A stretch of 64,000 nt of DNA from Streptomyces katrae (GCF_002028425.1 NZ_CP020043.1:1-64000); one strand, 5' to 3'; positions 51,642-61,068 are shown, counted from the stretch's first letter. A program made the numbers and translations. The notes: a model not told the origin generated them from the sequence alone.

Positions 51642-52097
51642 ATGAACGCAGTAGAGCTGTTCCTGCTGGGACGCACCCTCATGAAGATCGGGGAAGAGGC
51701 CATGCCCGAACCCGCGGGCGGGGGCCGGCACGGCGGGAGCGTCCGGTCTGTCCTCATCGTGGCCAGCGACGTGGCCGGCCATCCCGGCAGCGCGGTGGGA
51801 GAGATCGCCACCCGCACCGGCCTGCCCCAGAGCCAGGTCTCCACCGCCGTCGCCCGCCTCAAGGAGGCCGGCGCAGTCGTCACCGCCCCCGACCCCGCCG
51901 ACCGCCGCCGCATGCTGGTCCGTCAGGCCGACGAGGTGTCCGGTCGGGTGGCCGAGGTGCGGGGCGGCAGCATCGAGGGCGCGCTCGCCGCGGCCCTGGG
52001 CGATGCGGCACCCGAGCACCTCCAGGAGGTCGCCCGTGCCCTGGAGGTGGTGGCCCGTCATCTTCCGCCGGGGGCCATGGCGAGGGTGCGGGGCTGA
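51642..52097 (+). CDS. MarR-family regulator
   Basis: A 151-aa protein from ATG 51642. Winged-helix features are GSAVGEIATRTGLPQSQVST, then AVARLKEAGAVVTAPDPADR and RRMLVRQAD (wing with the conserved DxRxxxxxL-like pattern). The N-terminal helix VELFLLGRTLMKIGEEAMP mediates dimerisation. It diverges from the frameshifted DHA2 exporter with palindromes in the shared promoter, so it probably represses that gene and itself in response to a drug-like ligand. Confidence 0.88.
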   Translation: MNAVELFLLGRTLMKIGEEAMPEPAGGGRHGGSVRSVLIVASDVAGHPGSAVGEIATRTGLPQSQVSTAVARLKEAGAVVTAPDPADRRRMLVRQADEVSGRVAEVRGGSIEGALAAALGDAAPEHLQEVARALEVVARHLPPGAMARVRG

Positions 52098-52126
52098 GCG
52101 GGTCGTGGTCGGGGGTGGTGCGGTGG

Positions 52127-52603
52127 TCAGGCGAACTGGCCCGCCGTGTAGTCGCCGGCGGCCGGGCGGCGGGCGATGACGTTCAGCCGGTTGACCATGT
52201 TCATGAAGGAGATCAGCAGGGCGAGCGCGGTGAGCTGCTCCTCGTCGTAGTGCGCGGCCGCCTGCGCCCACGCCTCGTCGCCGACGCCGCCGGGCGTGTC
52301 CGCGATGCGGGTGCCCTCCTCCGCCAGCCGCAGGGCGGCGCGTTCGGCCTCGGTGAAGACCGTGGCCTCGCGCCACGCGGCGACCAGGTGGAGCCGTACC
52401 TCGCTCTCGCCCGCCGCGGCGGCCTCCTTGGTGTGGATGTCGATGCAGACCGCGCAGCCGTTGATCTGGCTCACGCGCAGCGCCACGAGTTCCTGCGTGG
52501 TGACCGGCAGGGGCGATTCCTTGACGGCCCTGCCGGCCGAGGTGACGTGCTTGAGGGCCTTGCCCGCGGTGGCGCTGGTGAAGTAGTCGAGCCGTGCGTC
52601 CAT
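52127..52603 (-). CDS. AhpD-like carboxymuconolactone decarboxylase family protein
   Basis: A 158-aa protein. GCAVCIDIHTKEAAAAGESE holds the redox CxxC and following His of AhpD-type alkylhydroperoxidases; ELVALRVSQIN precedes it. The second helical half includes LTALALLISFMNMVNRLNVI. The function is likely peroxide or thiol redox chemistry in the cytoplasm. It converges on the MarR gene with 29 bp between stops. No partner ahpC nearby. Confidence 0.9.
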   Translation of the reverse strand: MDARLDYFTSATAGKALKHVTSAGRAVKESPLPVTTQELVALRVSQINGCAVCIDIHTKEAAAAGESEVRLHLVAAWREATVFTEAERAALRLAEEGTRIADTPGGVGDEAWAQAAAHYDEEQLTALALLISFMNMVNRLNVIARRPAAGDYTAGQFA

Positions 52604-52725
52604 GGTGTGCCGCTCCTTCGCGGTGGTGCGTTCGTGGATACGCCCACCAGACGCCGCGGGCCGGTGTTCTGTGACAGGGGTGGGGGTGTGACCTGAGTCT
52701 CGCCGGGCGGGCGGTCGGGGACGCG

Positions 52726-52763
52726 CCGGAGGCCGGCGCCCCTGGTGGGGTGCCGGCCTCCGG
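52726..52763 (-). terminator. Hairpin terminator of the second DHA2 exporter
   Basis: 17-bp arms (ccggaggccggcgcccc / ggggtgccggcctccgg, one G-T pair) with a 4-base loop, 30 bp past the stop codon at 52793. Confidence 0.8.
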
Positions 52764-52792
52764 GTGTCGGGAGGGGGTGTCAGGAGGACGGG

Positions 52793-54307
52793 TCAGGCGG
52801 CCGGTTCGGGTTCCGGGGCGGGGGCGGGGGTGGGGGTGGAGGTGGGGGTGGGCTGCTTCTTGTCGCGCATGACCACCGTGGCCAGCAGGGCGGCGGCGAG
52901 GAGGCCGGCGGCGCCGATGGTGAAGGTGGTGGCCATCGCGGAGGTGAAGGCCTCGCGGGCGGTGCGCAGCAGGGCGCTGTCGCCGGGGGCGGCGGCCAGG
53001 GCGCCGGCGAGCGAGTGGCGGGCCCCGGCGGGGGCGTCGGCCGGCATCTTCGCCGCGTAGCCGCTGGTGAGCAGGGAGCCGAGGATCGCGATGCCGAGGG
53101 CGGTGCCGGCCTGCTGGATGGTGTCGTTGAGGGCCGAGCCGACGCCCGCCTGCTCCTCGGGGATGGTGCCCATCAGGGCGCCGACCGCGGCCGGCATGGC
53201 CAGACCGGCGCCGAGGCCGAGGAGGCCGAGGGCGACCGCCGGGACGGCGAAGCCGGTGTCGGCGGAGACGGTGGCCAGGAGGGCGAACGAGGAGGCCATC
53301 ACGAGCATGCCGGCCAGGATCAGGGGGCGGTTGCCGATCCGGGCGGCGAGCCCGGCGCCGGCGCCGTTGCCGATGAGGGCGGCGACGGCCAGCGGCACGA
53401 AGGCGAGGCCCGCCTTGAGGGGCGAGTAGCCGAGGACGAACTGCAGGTACTGGGTGAGGACCAGCAGCAGGCCGCCGTTGCCGATCTGGACGAGCGTCAG
53501 GGAGAGGGACCCGCCGCTGAAGTTGCGGTGCCTGAAGAGGACGAGGGGGACCATCGGGGACGCGGTGGTGTTCTCCCAGACCACGAAGCCGACGAGGGCG
53601 GCGACGGCCACGGCCAGGGTGACGGCGGACCGGCCGGCGAAGGCGCCGTGCTGCGGGATCTCGATGATCCACCAGACCAGGGCGGTCATGCCGGTGACGG
53701 ACAGGACGGCGCCCAGCGGGTCGGGCTTCTGCCAGGGGCCCTTGGACTCCGGCATCAGGGTGAGGGCGGCGACGACGGCGAGGGCGACGACCGGGACGTT
53801 GATCAGGAAGATCGACTGCCAGGAGAACCGGTCGATCAGGACGCCGCCGAGGACGGGGCTGCCGACCAGGCCGAGCATCGAGACCGAACCCCAGGCGGCC
53901 ATGGCCTTCGGCCGCTCGTCCTCGTCGAAGACGGTGATGAGGATGGACAGGGTGGAGGGCATGATCAGCGCCCCGCCGACTCCCATGGCCACGCGCACGG
54001 CGATCACTTCGGCGGGGTTGGCGGCGAAGGTCGCGGCGAGTGAGGCGGCGCCGAAGAGGAAGAGGCCGATCAGCATGATCCGGCGGCGGCCGAAGCGGTC
54101 GCCGAGGCTGCCGGAGGTGAGCAGCAGGCCGGCGAACACCAGGACGTAGGAGTCGAGGATCCACTGGGTGTCCTGGGCGCTCGCGCCGAGGTCGGCGGTC
54201 ATGGACGGGACCGCGACGGTCAGGGCCATGGAGTCGACGACGAGGACCAGCGAGCTCAGGCACAGCACGATCAGGATCCACCAGCGGCGTGGGTTGCGGG
54301 TTTCCAT
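52793..54307 (-). CDS. DHA2-type MFS exporter
   Basis: A 504-aa protein from ATG 54307 (METRNPRRWWILIVLCLSSL). Fourteen helices; motif A LTSGSLGDRFGRRRIMLIGL and motif C GLVGSPVLGGVLIDRFSWQS are intact. Long cytoplasmic tail ends in PT/PA/PE repeats. It belongs to the EmrB/QacA group that exports antibiotics and biocides. Being 3 kb from a PKS-NRPS cluster, it could export that product, though it is separated by the hydrolase, aminotransferase and TE genes. Confidence 0.92.
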   Translation of the reverse strand: METRNPRRWWILIVLCLSSLVLVVDSMALTVAVPSMTADLGASAQDTQWILDSYVLVFAGLLLTSGSLGDRFGRRRIMLIGLFLFGAASLAATFAANPAEVIAVRVAMGVGGALIMPSTLSILITVFDEDERPKAMAAWGSVSMLGLVGSPVLGGVLIDRFSWQSIFLINVPVVALAVVAALTLMPESKGPWQKPDPLGAVLSVTGMTALVWWIIEIPQHGAFAGRSAVTLAVAVAALVGFVVWENTTASPMVPLVLFRHRNFSGGSLSLTLVQIGNGGLLLVLTQYLQFVLGYSPLKAGLAFVPLAVAALIGNGAGAGLAARIGNRPLILAGMLVMASSFALLATVSADTGFAVPAVALGLLGLGAGLAMPAAVGALMGTIPEEQAGVGSALNDTIQQAGTALGIAILGSLLTSGYAAKMPADAPAGARHSLAGALAAAPGDSALLRTAREAFTSAMATTFTIGAAGLLAAALLATVVMRDKKQPTPTSTPTPAPAPEPEPAA

Positions 54308-54431
54308 GGGTGGTTCCCTCTCGGCTTCGCGGGCGGTGCCGCCGCCCGGGTGGCGTACGGCGTGGCTTGATGCGAACACCGTACGCAGAGAGGAACGGTG
54401 TGCGCAAGGGGCTTCGTCGTACGTCATGCCG

Positions 54432-54463
54432 CCGCCCCCCGGCTCGAACGGGCCGGGGGGCGG
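54432..54463 (-). terminator. Hairpin terminator of the alpha/beta hydrolase
   Basis: Perfect 12-bp arms (ccgccccccggc / gccggggggcgg), 8-base loop, 45 bp after the hydrolase stop. Confidence 0.75.
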
Positions 54464-54508
54464 GCGGTGGTGAGACCGGGTCAGGGGCTGCGGGTGCAGG
54501 GTTCCGGG

Positions 54509-55315
54509 TCAGAGGGTGGCGAGGAACGCGCGGACCGCCGCGGCGAAGCCCTCGGGGTCGGCCTGCTGGAGGAAGTGGTCGGCGTCCAGGGCCCGGTAGG
54601 CCGTGTGGGGGCGGCGGGCGACCATGGCCCGGGCCTGCTCCTCGGGGAGGACCTGGCTGCGCAGGCCGTGGACCAGGAGGGCGGGGCAGTCGGTGGCGAG
54701 CCACTGCCGCCAGTGGTCGCCGTGGACCAGGGTCTCGGAGTCGACGGTGTCCTGGGGGTGGAAGGGCAGCCGCCAGCCGGAGCCGTCGGCCGACGGGCGC
54801 AGGACGGGCCCGAGGACGGCGGCGAGGGGGCCGCAGGAGGCGGCCAGTTCCTCGCGGGTGGGCGCCGTGTAGGGGAAGTCCAGCACGAAGGCGAGGGGGC
54901 TGGCGCCGTGGTCGGGCAGGTCGGCGGCGGTGTCGACGTTGATCAGCGCCTCGACCAGCTCCGGGCGTTCGGCGGCCAGGTGGTAGGCGTTGACCGCGCC
55001 GAGGGAGTGGCCGAGGAAGACCGCGCGGTCGATGCCGAGGTGGTCCAGGAGGGCGAGGAGGTCGGCGAGGTAGCCGGCACGGGTGTACTCGGGGGCGCGG
55101 TCGGAGTCGCCGTGGCCTCGCTGGTCGGGGGCGATCACCCGCCACTCGGGGCCGAGGGCGGCGGCCAGGGCGGTGAAGGAGGCGCCTTCGGAGAGGTGGC
55201 CGTGGAGGGCGACGAGGGGCCGGCCCGTGCCGCCGAAGTCCAGGTAGGAGAGGGCGCGGCCGTCGACGGTCAGGGTGGCGCGGGTGGGCTGCACGGTGGT
55301 GGCGGTGGTGTTCAT
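54509..55315 (-). CDS. Alpha/beta hydrolase
   Basis: A 268-aa protein. RPLVALHGHLSEGASFTALA gives the HG oxyanion motif, DQRGHGDSDRAPEYTRAGYL the conserved DxRGHGxS, and AVFLGHSLGAVNAYHLAAE the nucleophile elbow GHSLG. The catalytic His is in LDADHFLQQADPEGFA. Likely an esterase or C-C hydrolase; substrate unknown. Divergent from the aminotransferase gene; the 207-bp shared promoter holds an inverted pair ctatac/gtatag (55361-55366, 55397-55402). Confidence 0.88.
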   Translation of the reverse strand: MNTTATTVQPTRATLTVDGRALSYLDFGGTGRPLVALHGHLSEGASFTALAAALGPEWRVIAPDQRGHGDSDRAPEYTRAGYLADLLALLDHLGIDRAVFLGHSLGAVNAYHLAAERPELVEALINVDTAADLPDHGASPLAFVLDFPYTAPTREELAASCGPLAAVLGPVLRPSADGSGWRLPFHPQDTVDSETLVHGDHWRQWLATDCPALLVHGLRSQVLPEEQARAMVARRPHTAYRALDADHFLQQADPEGFAAAVRAFLATL

Positions 55316-55522
55316 GTCGAGGCTCCCTCGGTCGGGTGGGGGCGGGCTTGCCGAGATCGACTATACGCACGTCTATGACACTTGTTCAAGACGGTTGTAT
55401 AGACCGGTGTTCACGGAGGGTGGCAAGAGCTGCTTCCGGCCATCCCGCGAGAGGAAATTGAGCAGGTCACGAGCGGGGGCTCCGATGCTGGCCGCCAGGG
55501 CCGGACGACGTGGGGAGACGCG

Positions 55523-56824
55523 ATGGGTCACTGTCCGCAGGACGGCCGCGGCGGCCCCGACCCGCACGTCGGCCGGTACGCCGCTCGTACCGCGGGCATG
55601 ACGGCCTCGGAGATCCGGGCGCTGTTCGCGGTCGCCAGCCGGCCCGAGGTCGTCTCGCTGGCCGGCGGGATGCCGGACCTGGCCGCGCTGCCGCTGGAGA
55701 CGCTCGCGGCCGAAACCTCGCGGATCGTCGCCGAGCACGGCCTGACGGCGCTCCAGTACGCCTCGGCCCACGGCCTGCCCCTGCTGCGGGAGCAGATCTG
55801 CGGGGTGATGGCGCTGGAGGGCATCACCGGCCGCCCGGACGACGTCGTGGTGACGGTCGGCTCGCAGATGGGCCTGGACCTGGTCGCCCGGCTGTTCTGC
55901 GATCCCGGTGACGTGGTGGTGGCCGAAGGCCCCTCGTACGTCGGCGCCCTGGGCTCCTTCGCCGCGTACCAGGCGGAGGTGGCGCACGTGGCCATGGACG
56001 AGCACGGGCTGGTGCCGGAGGCGCTGCGGGCGGCGCTGCGGCAGGCCAGGAACGCCGGCCGGCGGGTGAAACTCCTGTACACGGTCCCGAACTTCCACAA
56101 CCCGTCCGGGGTGACGCTGGCGGTCGGGAGGCGCGCGGAGGTCCTGGAGATCTGCCGCGCGTACGGCGTGCTGGTGGTCGAGGACAACCCGTACGGCCTG
56201 CTCGGCTTCGACGGCCGCACCCGCCCCGCCCTGCACTCCATGGACCCGGAGAACGTGGTCTACCTGGGCTCGTTCTCGAAGACCTTCGCCTCCGGCCTGC
56301 GGGTCGGCTGGGTGCTCGCCCCGCACCCGGTGCGGGAGAAGCTGGTGCTGGCGGCGGAGTCGGCCATGCTGTGCCCGCCCACCCTGAACCAGATGATCGT
56401 CTCGCGCTACCTGGCCACGCAGGACTGGCGGGGGCAGATCGAGACCTTCCGGGAGAACTACCGCGAGCGCCGCGACGCGATGCTCCGCGCCCTGGAGGAG
56501 TACCTGCCGCCGGGATGCACGTGGACCGAGCCGGAGGGCGGTTTCTACGTCTGGGTGAAGGTGCCCGAGGGCGTGGACACCCGGGCCATGCTGCCGCGGG
56601 CGGTGGCCGCGCGGGTGGCGTACGCCTCGGGCACCGGCTTCTACACCAACGGGCTCGGCAGCCGCCGGATGCGGCTGTCCTACTGCTACCCCACGCCGGA
56701 GCGGATCCGCGAGGGCGTCCGCCGGCTGGCCGCCGTACTGGCGGCCGAACCGGCCCTCGCCCACGCCTCCGCGGGCCCCGGCCGCAGGGCGGGGCGGCGG
56801 ACGCTCGCACCGGAAACGGTCTGA
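55523..56824 (+). CDS. PLP-dependent aminotransferase (MocR-less LysN/2-aminoadipate type)
   Basis: A 433-aa class I aminotransferase from ATG 55523 (ggggagacgcg upstream). VVTVGSQMGLDLVARLFCDP is the PLP phosphate region, TVPNFHNPSGVTLAVGRR the NPSG motif, VVEDNPYGLLGFDG the Asp, and YLGSFSKTFASGLRVGWVLA carries the Schiff-base Lys (SKTF). There is no N-terminal GntR DNA-binding domain. Such enzymes transaminate 2-aminoadipate, kynurenine or aromatic/branched acids. Next to a type II thioesterase and PKS-NRPS genes, it may supply an unusual amino acid precursor. Confidence 0.88.
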   Translation: MGHCPQDGRGGPDPHVGRYAARTAGMTASEIRALFAVASRPEVVSLAGGMPDLAALPLETLAAETSRIVAEHGLTALQYASAHGLPLLREQICGVMALEGITGRPDDVVVTVGSQMGLDLVARLFCDPGDVVVAEGPSYVGALGSFAAYQAEVAHVAMDEHGLVPEALRAALRQARNAGRRVKLLYTVPNFHNPSGVTLAVGRRAEVLEICRAYGVLVVEDNPYGLLGFDGRTRPALHSMDPENVVYLGSFSKTFASGLRVGWVLAPHPVREKLVLAAESAMLCPPTLNQMIVSRYLATQDWRGQIETFRENYRERRDAMLRALEEYLPPGCTWTEPEGGFYVWVKVPEGVDTRAMLPRAVAARVAYASGTGFYTNGLGSRRMRLSYCYPTPERIREGVRRLAAVLAAEPALAHASAGPGRRAGRRTLAPETV

Positions 56825-56876
56825 CGGGGCGGGACGCGCGGGACGCGCGACCGCCAGACGAAGGGACACCACGACG

Positions 56877-57638
56877 GTGAACAGCACCTGGTTCCGGCGC
56901 TACTCCACGGCAGCGGGGCGCGGTCCGCGGCTCGTGTGCTTCCCGCACGCGGGGGGCTCCGCGACCGCGTACAAGCCCCTGGCGCACGCCCTGGCCGGGG
57001 AGCTCGACGTGGTCGCCGTGCAGTACCCGGGCCGTCAGGACCGGTTCGGCGAGGAGCCGTTCACGGACCTGGAGCCGCTGGTCGAGGTGGTGGCCGGGGA
57101 ACTGGCCCGCGCCCTGGCCGCGGATCCCGGCAGGCCCTACGCCCTGTTCGGGCACAGCATGGGCGCGCTCGTCGCGTTCGAGACGGCCCGCCGCCTGGAA
57201 GGGGCCGCGCTGCCCGGCCCGCAACGGCTGTTCGTCTCCGGGCGGGGCGCGCCGGACTCCCGTTCCGGCGCCCACTACCTGCACTACGAGGACGCCGACG
57301 TGCTGGCCGAGGTGCGCACGCTGAGCGGCACCGACCAGGCCCTGCTGGACAATCCGGAGGTCCTGGAGATGGTGCTGCCGGCGCTGCGCGCGGACTACCG
57401 GGCCGTCGCCACCTACGCCTGGCGCGGCGGCCGGCCGCTCTCCGCCCCGGTGACGGCCCTGGTCGGGGACCGGGACCCGATGGTGACGGTCGCGGAGGCC
57501 TGGGCGTGGCGGGAGCACACCACGGGCGGGTGCGCCCTGGAGGTCTTCCCCGGCGGCCACTTCTACCTCGACGAGCAGCTGGGCCCGGTCGCCTCGGCCG
57601 TCACCGAGGGGCTGCTCGCCCGGGCCTGCGCCTTCTGA
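56877..57638 (+). CDS. Type II thioesterase of the PKS-NRPS cluster
   Basis: A 253-aa protein from GTG 56877. RLVCFPHAGGSATAYKPLAH is the TEII signature opening; YALFGHSMGALVAFETARRL contains the nucleophile Ser, LVGDRDPMVTVAEAWAW the Asp and VFPGGHFYLDEQLGP the His. TEIIs clear misprimed or stalled acyl groups from carrier proteins. It is 52 bp downstream of the aminotransferase and convergent with the NRPS gene, with a strong terminator between. Confidence 0.93.
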   Translation: MNSTWFRRYSTAAGRGPRLVCFPHAGGSATAYKPLAHALAGELDVVAVQYPGRQDRFGEEPFTDLEPLVEVVAGELARALAADPGRPYALFGHSMGALVAFETARRLEGAALPGPQRLFVSGRGAPDSRSGAHYLHYEDADVLAEVRTLSGTDQALLDNPEVLEMVLPALRADYRAVATYAWRGGRPLSAPVTALVGDRDPMVTVAEAWAWREHTTGGCALEVFPGGHFYLDEQLGPVASAVTEGLLARACAF

Positions 57639-57659
57639 CACCGCGGGCCGCGAGAAGAC

Positions 57660-57699
57660 GGACGGGCCGTGGGATCCTTCGGGATCCCACGGCCCGTCC
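57660..57699. terminator. Bidirectional terminator between TEII and NRPS genes
   Basis: Perfect 18-bp arms (ggacgggccgtgggatcc and its complement) around a UUCG-type loop (ttcg). It lies between convergent stop codons and is one of the strongest hairpins in the window. Confidence 0.9.
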
Positions 57700-57744
57700 G
57701 GCGTACCGCCGCCGCGCCCGGGCAGGGCGCGGCGGCCCGGGCCT

Positions 57745-60700
57745 TCAGAGGACCGCGCCGTCCCTCGTCCGCCTGCGCAGGCTCGGCCGGCTGGACTGGG
57801 AGAGGTCCTTCCACATGTCCGACAGGCCGGTGACCGTGCGCGCGGCGAACAGCCTGCGGATGGACACCTCCTGGTTCAGCTCCGCCCGGATCAGGCCGAC
57901 CAGCCGGATGGCCCGCAGGGAGTTGCCGCCGAGGTCGAAGAAGTCCTCGTCGATGCCCACCCGGTCGAGCTCCAGCACCTCGGCGAAGGCCTTGGCGAGC
58001 ACGCGCTCGGTGTCGTTGCGCGGGGCCCGGTAGGTCCCGCCCGCGGTCTCGGGCTCCGGCAGCGCCGCCCGGTCCAGCCTCCCGTCGGCCGTCAGCGGCA
58101 GGCGTTCGAGCACGGTGAACACCGCGGGCACCAGGGACTCCGGCAGCCATCCGGCGGCGAACCGGCGCAGTTCCTCGGCCGACACGGTCCGGCCGGGCAC
58201 CGGGACCACGTACGCCACGAGCTGCTGCCGGCCGCTGCCGTCCTGCCGGACGGCCACCGCCGAGCCCGCCAGCCCGGTGTGCTCGGCGAGCACTTCCTCG
58301 ATCTCGGCGAGTTCGACCCGGACGCCGCGCACCTCGGCCCGGGTGCCGTCCCCGCCCACGTACTCCAGGAGGCCGTCGCCGCCCCACCGCACCCGGTCCC
58401 CGGTCCGGTACATGAGCGTGCCGGGCGGGCCGTAGGGGCAGGGCACGAAGCGCCCGGCGGTCAGCCCGGGCCGCCCGGGGTATCCCCGGGCCACACCGGG
58501 GCCGGCCACGTACAGCTCGCCGACGACGCCGACGGGGACGGGCGCGAGGCCCGGCCCGAGCACGTGGAGGGCGGCGCCGTCCGCCGGGCGGCCGGCCGCG
58601 CCCGCGTGGCGCACCGGTTCGCCCGCGGCCAGGACGTGGCGGGCGGCGGACACGGTGGTCTCCACGGGGCCGTGGCCGTGGACGATCGTCAGGCCGGGGC
58701 AGGCCTCGCGGACCCGGCGCAGCGCGGCCGCGGGGACGCGGTCACCGCCGGTCCACACCTCGCGCAGTGCGGCGAGGCGTTCGGGGCGGTCCGCCGCGAC
58801 GGCCGAGAACAGGCTCGCGGGCAGCCACACCGTGGAGACGCCGTCCGTCTCGCACGCCCCGGCGAGGGCGTCGACGTCGAGCTCGCCGGGGGGAGCCACG
58901 ACCACCCGGCCGCCGCCCAGCAGGGGCGCCCAGAGGTCGAGGGCGAGCGTGCCCCCGGTGTACGGGGCGTGCCACAGCACGGTGGCGCGCCCGGTCTGCC
59001 CGCCGCGGCCCCGGACGAACCGCGCCAGGTTGCGGTGCGTCAGGGCGACGGCGGCCCCGCCGGCGGGTGCGGAGCCGGGCAGTACGGCCAGCAGGCCGTC
59101 CGGGTGCGGGGCGGGCGCGTCCTGCGGTGCGGGGGCGCCGGCCTGCGCGAGGAGTTCCCCGAGGACGAGCACCGGGAGGCCGGGGGCGTCCGGGAGGCCG
59201 GCGGGCGCGCCGGTGAGCAGGAGGCGCGCCGAGGCGGCGGCCGCTCGCGCGGTCCGCTCCGCCGGGGCGTCCGGGTCGAGCGGCAGGTAGGCGGCTCCGG
59301 CCTTCACGATGCCCAGCAGGGCGACGGCCAGGTCCGCCGACCGGGGCAGCGCGACCGCCACGACGCTCTCGGGGCCGACGTCCAGCCGCCGCAGGGCCGC
59401 GGCCAGGCGGGAGGCGCGGGCGTCGAGTTCGCGGTAGGAGAGGGCCAGGTCTCCGGAGACGAGCGCGAGCGCGTCGGGGTCCCGCTGGACCTGCTGGGCG
59501 AACAGCTCCGGAATGGTCAGTTCCGCCACGGCCGCGCCGCTGTCGTCCGACGCCGCGGGCTCCTGGTCCCGGCCGGGGCCGGCCGGGACCGCCAGCGCGC
59601 CGACGGGCCGTTCGGCGCCGGTCACGGCGGCGCGGACGTGGGCGATCAGCTCCTCGCCGATGAACCGCAGTTCCGCGCGGTGGTAGAGGCCGGCGGGGGC
59701 GTCGAGGCGGATGTACAGGTCGCTGTCGGCGCCGCCGTCGGTGTAGACGCCGATCGACAGTTCCTCGAAGGTGCCCGTCGTCGCGCCGGAGTAGCGGGCC
59801 GGGCTGTCGCCGAAGTGGAGCTGTTCCGCGAACTCGACGACGTTGACGACGGCGCCGAAGCTGCCGCGGCCGCTCAGCACGGTTCCGGCGGCGCGCTGGA
59901 TGTCCGAGTAGTGGCAGGCGGTGTGGTCGAAGATCTCGTAGGTCTCGTCGGCGAGGGCCTCGGCGACCTCGGCGAAGGTGGCGCCGAGCGGGACCTTCGC
60001 GCGGACCGGAACCACGTTCACCGCCAGGCCGGGCGTCCTGCTGGCCACGCCGACCCGGTTGCTGACGGCCAGCGAGAAGAGGAACTCGGGCCGGTCGCAG
60101 CGGTGCCGCAGGAAGACGGCCGCGGCGGCGGTCAGCAGCTGCGAGGTCCACACGCCCATGGACCGGGCCGCCTCGGTCCAGGTGTCCGCCTCGGCGCGCG
60201 GGACGGTCAGCGTCCGGCTCACCATGCCGATGGTCTCGGCCACTTCCGACCAGCGGTCGGCGCTGCTCAGCGGCTCGGACAGGGCGGCCCGCTGGGCGTC
60301 GGAGAGGGCGACGCGGGGGACCTGGGCGGGTGCGGGGGCGTCCTTGAGGTAGTCGCGCCAGAAGGCGCTGTCCTCGGTGAACCGGGGGGAGGCGCGGTAC
60401 TCCACCGCCTCGGCCGCGAAGGACTCCGCGTCCCACGGGTGCGCCGGCTCCGGTACCGCCTCCCCGCGCACCAGCGCGGTGTACACCTCGGCGAGCCGGC
60501 GCGAGAGCAGGCCGCCGGCGCCGAAGCCGTCGGAGATGAGGTGGTGGTAGGCGATCACCAGCAGGGAGCGGTCCACCGCGAGCCTGACCACGCCGAGCCG
60601 GAACAGCAGGTCCCGCTCCAGGTCGAAGGGCTGGCGCACCAGGTCGGCCAGGGCTTCGCGGGCCGCCCGCTCGGGGTCGGCCGCGGCGCTGAGGTCGAGC

Positions 60701-60996
60701 AGGAACGGCTGCCAGTCGCCCAGGTCCCGGGGGACCAGCCGCAGTCCGGCGCCCTCGTCGACGAAGTTGACGCGCAGGACCTCCGCCTCGCCCATGACGT
60801 GCCGGAACGCGGAAGCGATGGCCTCCCCGTCCAGCGCGCCGGCCACGTCCCACATGGTCAGCGCATGGTTGGGCGTGTCGGGCGCCATCTTCTGCGCCCG
60901 CCACATCCCTTCGTGCGCGGACGACACACCGAACGAAGGCACACAGATCAACCCCTCAGCAGACAGGCCCGGGAATCGGCGGAACTCGCGGATCAC
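57745..60996 (-). CDS. NRPS module (C-A-PCP) with a degenerate A domain
   Basis: GTG 60996 (aaggtgggg upstream; a TTG at 61029 is the alternative) gives 1083 aa. Condensation domain residues about 20-430, catalytic VIAYHHLISDGFGAGG (HHxxxDG intact). Adenylation about 490-970: LSYRELDARASRLAAALRRL and YRTGDRVRW are normal, but the A3 loop is LPGSAPAGGAAVALTHRN instead of TSGSTGxPKG, the substrate-Asp position reads YTGGTLALD, A5 is HGHGPVETT, and A10 Lys is Arg (LTADGRLDR). PCP is normal (DFFDLGGNSLRAI). No thioesterase domain follows. It receives a chain from the PKS, 125 bp upstream. Confidence 0.92.
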   Translation of the reverse strand: MIREFRRFPGLSAEGLICVPSFGVSSAHEGMWRAQKMAPDTPNHALTMWDVAGALDGEAIASAFRHVMGEAEVLRVNFVDEGAGLRLVPRDLGDWQPFLLDLSAAADPERAAREALADLVRQPFDLERDLLFRLGVVRLAVDRSLLVIAYHHLISDGFGAGGLLSRRLAEVYTALVRGEAVPEPAHPWDAESFAAEAVEYRASPRFTEDSAFWRDYLKDAPAPAQVPRVALSDAQRAALSEPLSSADRWSEVAETIGMVSRTLTVPRAEADTWTEAARSMGVWTSQLLTAAAAVFLRHRCDRPEFLFSLAVSNRVGVASRTPGLAVNVVPVRAKVPLGATFAEVAEALADETYEIFDHTACHYSDIQRAAGTVLSGRGSFGAVVNVVEFAEQLHFGDSPARYSGATTGTFEELSIGVYTDGGADSDLYIRLDAPAGLYHRAELRFIGEELIAHVRAAVTGAERPVGALAVPAGPGRDQEPAASDDSGAAVAELTIPELFAQQVQRDPDALALVSGDLALSYRELDARASRLAAALRRLDVGPESVVAVALPRSADLAVALLGIVKAGAAYLPLDPDAPAERTARAAAASARLLLTGAPAGLPDAPGLPVLVLGELLAQAGAPAPQDAPAPHPDGLLAVLPGSAPAGGAAVALTHRNLARFVRGRGGQTGRATVLWHAPYTGGTLALDLWAPLLGGGRVVVAPPGELDVDALAGACETDGVSTVWLPASLFSAVAADRPERLAALREVWTGGDRVPAAALRRVREACPGLTIVHGHGPVETTVSAARHVLAAGEPVRHAGAAGRPADGAALHVLGPGLAPVPVGVVGELYVAGPGVARGYPGRPGLTAGRFVPCPYGPPGTLMYRTGDRVRWGGDGLLEYVGGDGTRAEVRGVRVELAEIEEVLAEHTGLAGSAVAVRQDGSGRQQLVAYVVPVPGRTVSAEELRRFAAGWLPESLVPAVFTVLERLPLTADGRLDRAALPEPETAGGTYRAPRNDTERVLAKAFAEVLELDRVGIDEDFFDLGGNSLRAIRLVGLIRAELNQEVSIRRLFAARTVTGLSDMWKDLSQSSRPSLRRRTRDGAVL

Positions 60997-61068
60997 CCCC
61001 ACCTTCGGGGAAGCGGTTCGGCCGTTCAAGACACCTGGCTGCCGGGCGGGACGGACACTGCCGGGCCT

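Noticed and set aside
50070..55370. A 1766-codon open frame on the minus strand
   Set aside because: It threads through the MFS, MarR, AhpD, second MFS and hydrolase genes in mostly wrong frames; only its last third coincides with the real MFS. High GC produces such artefacts.
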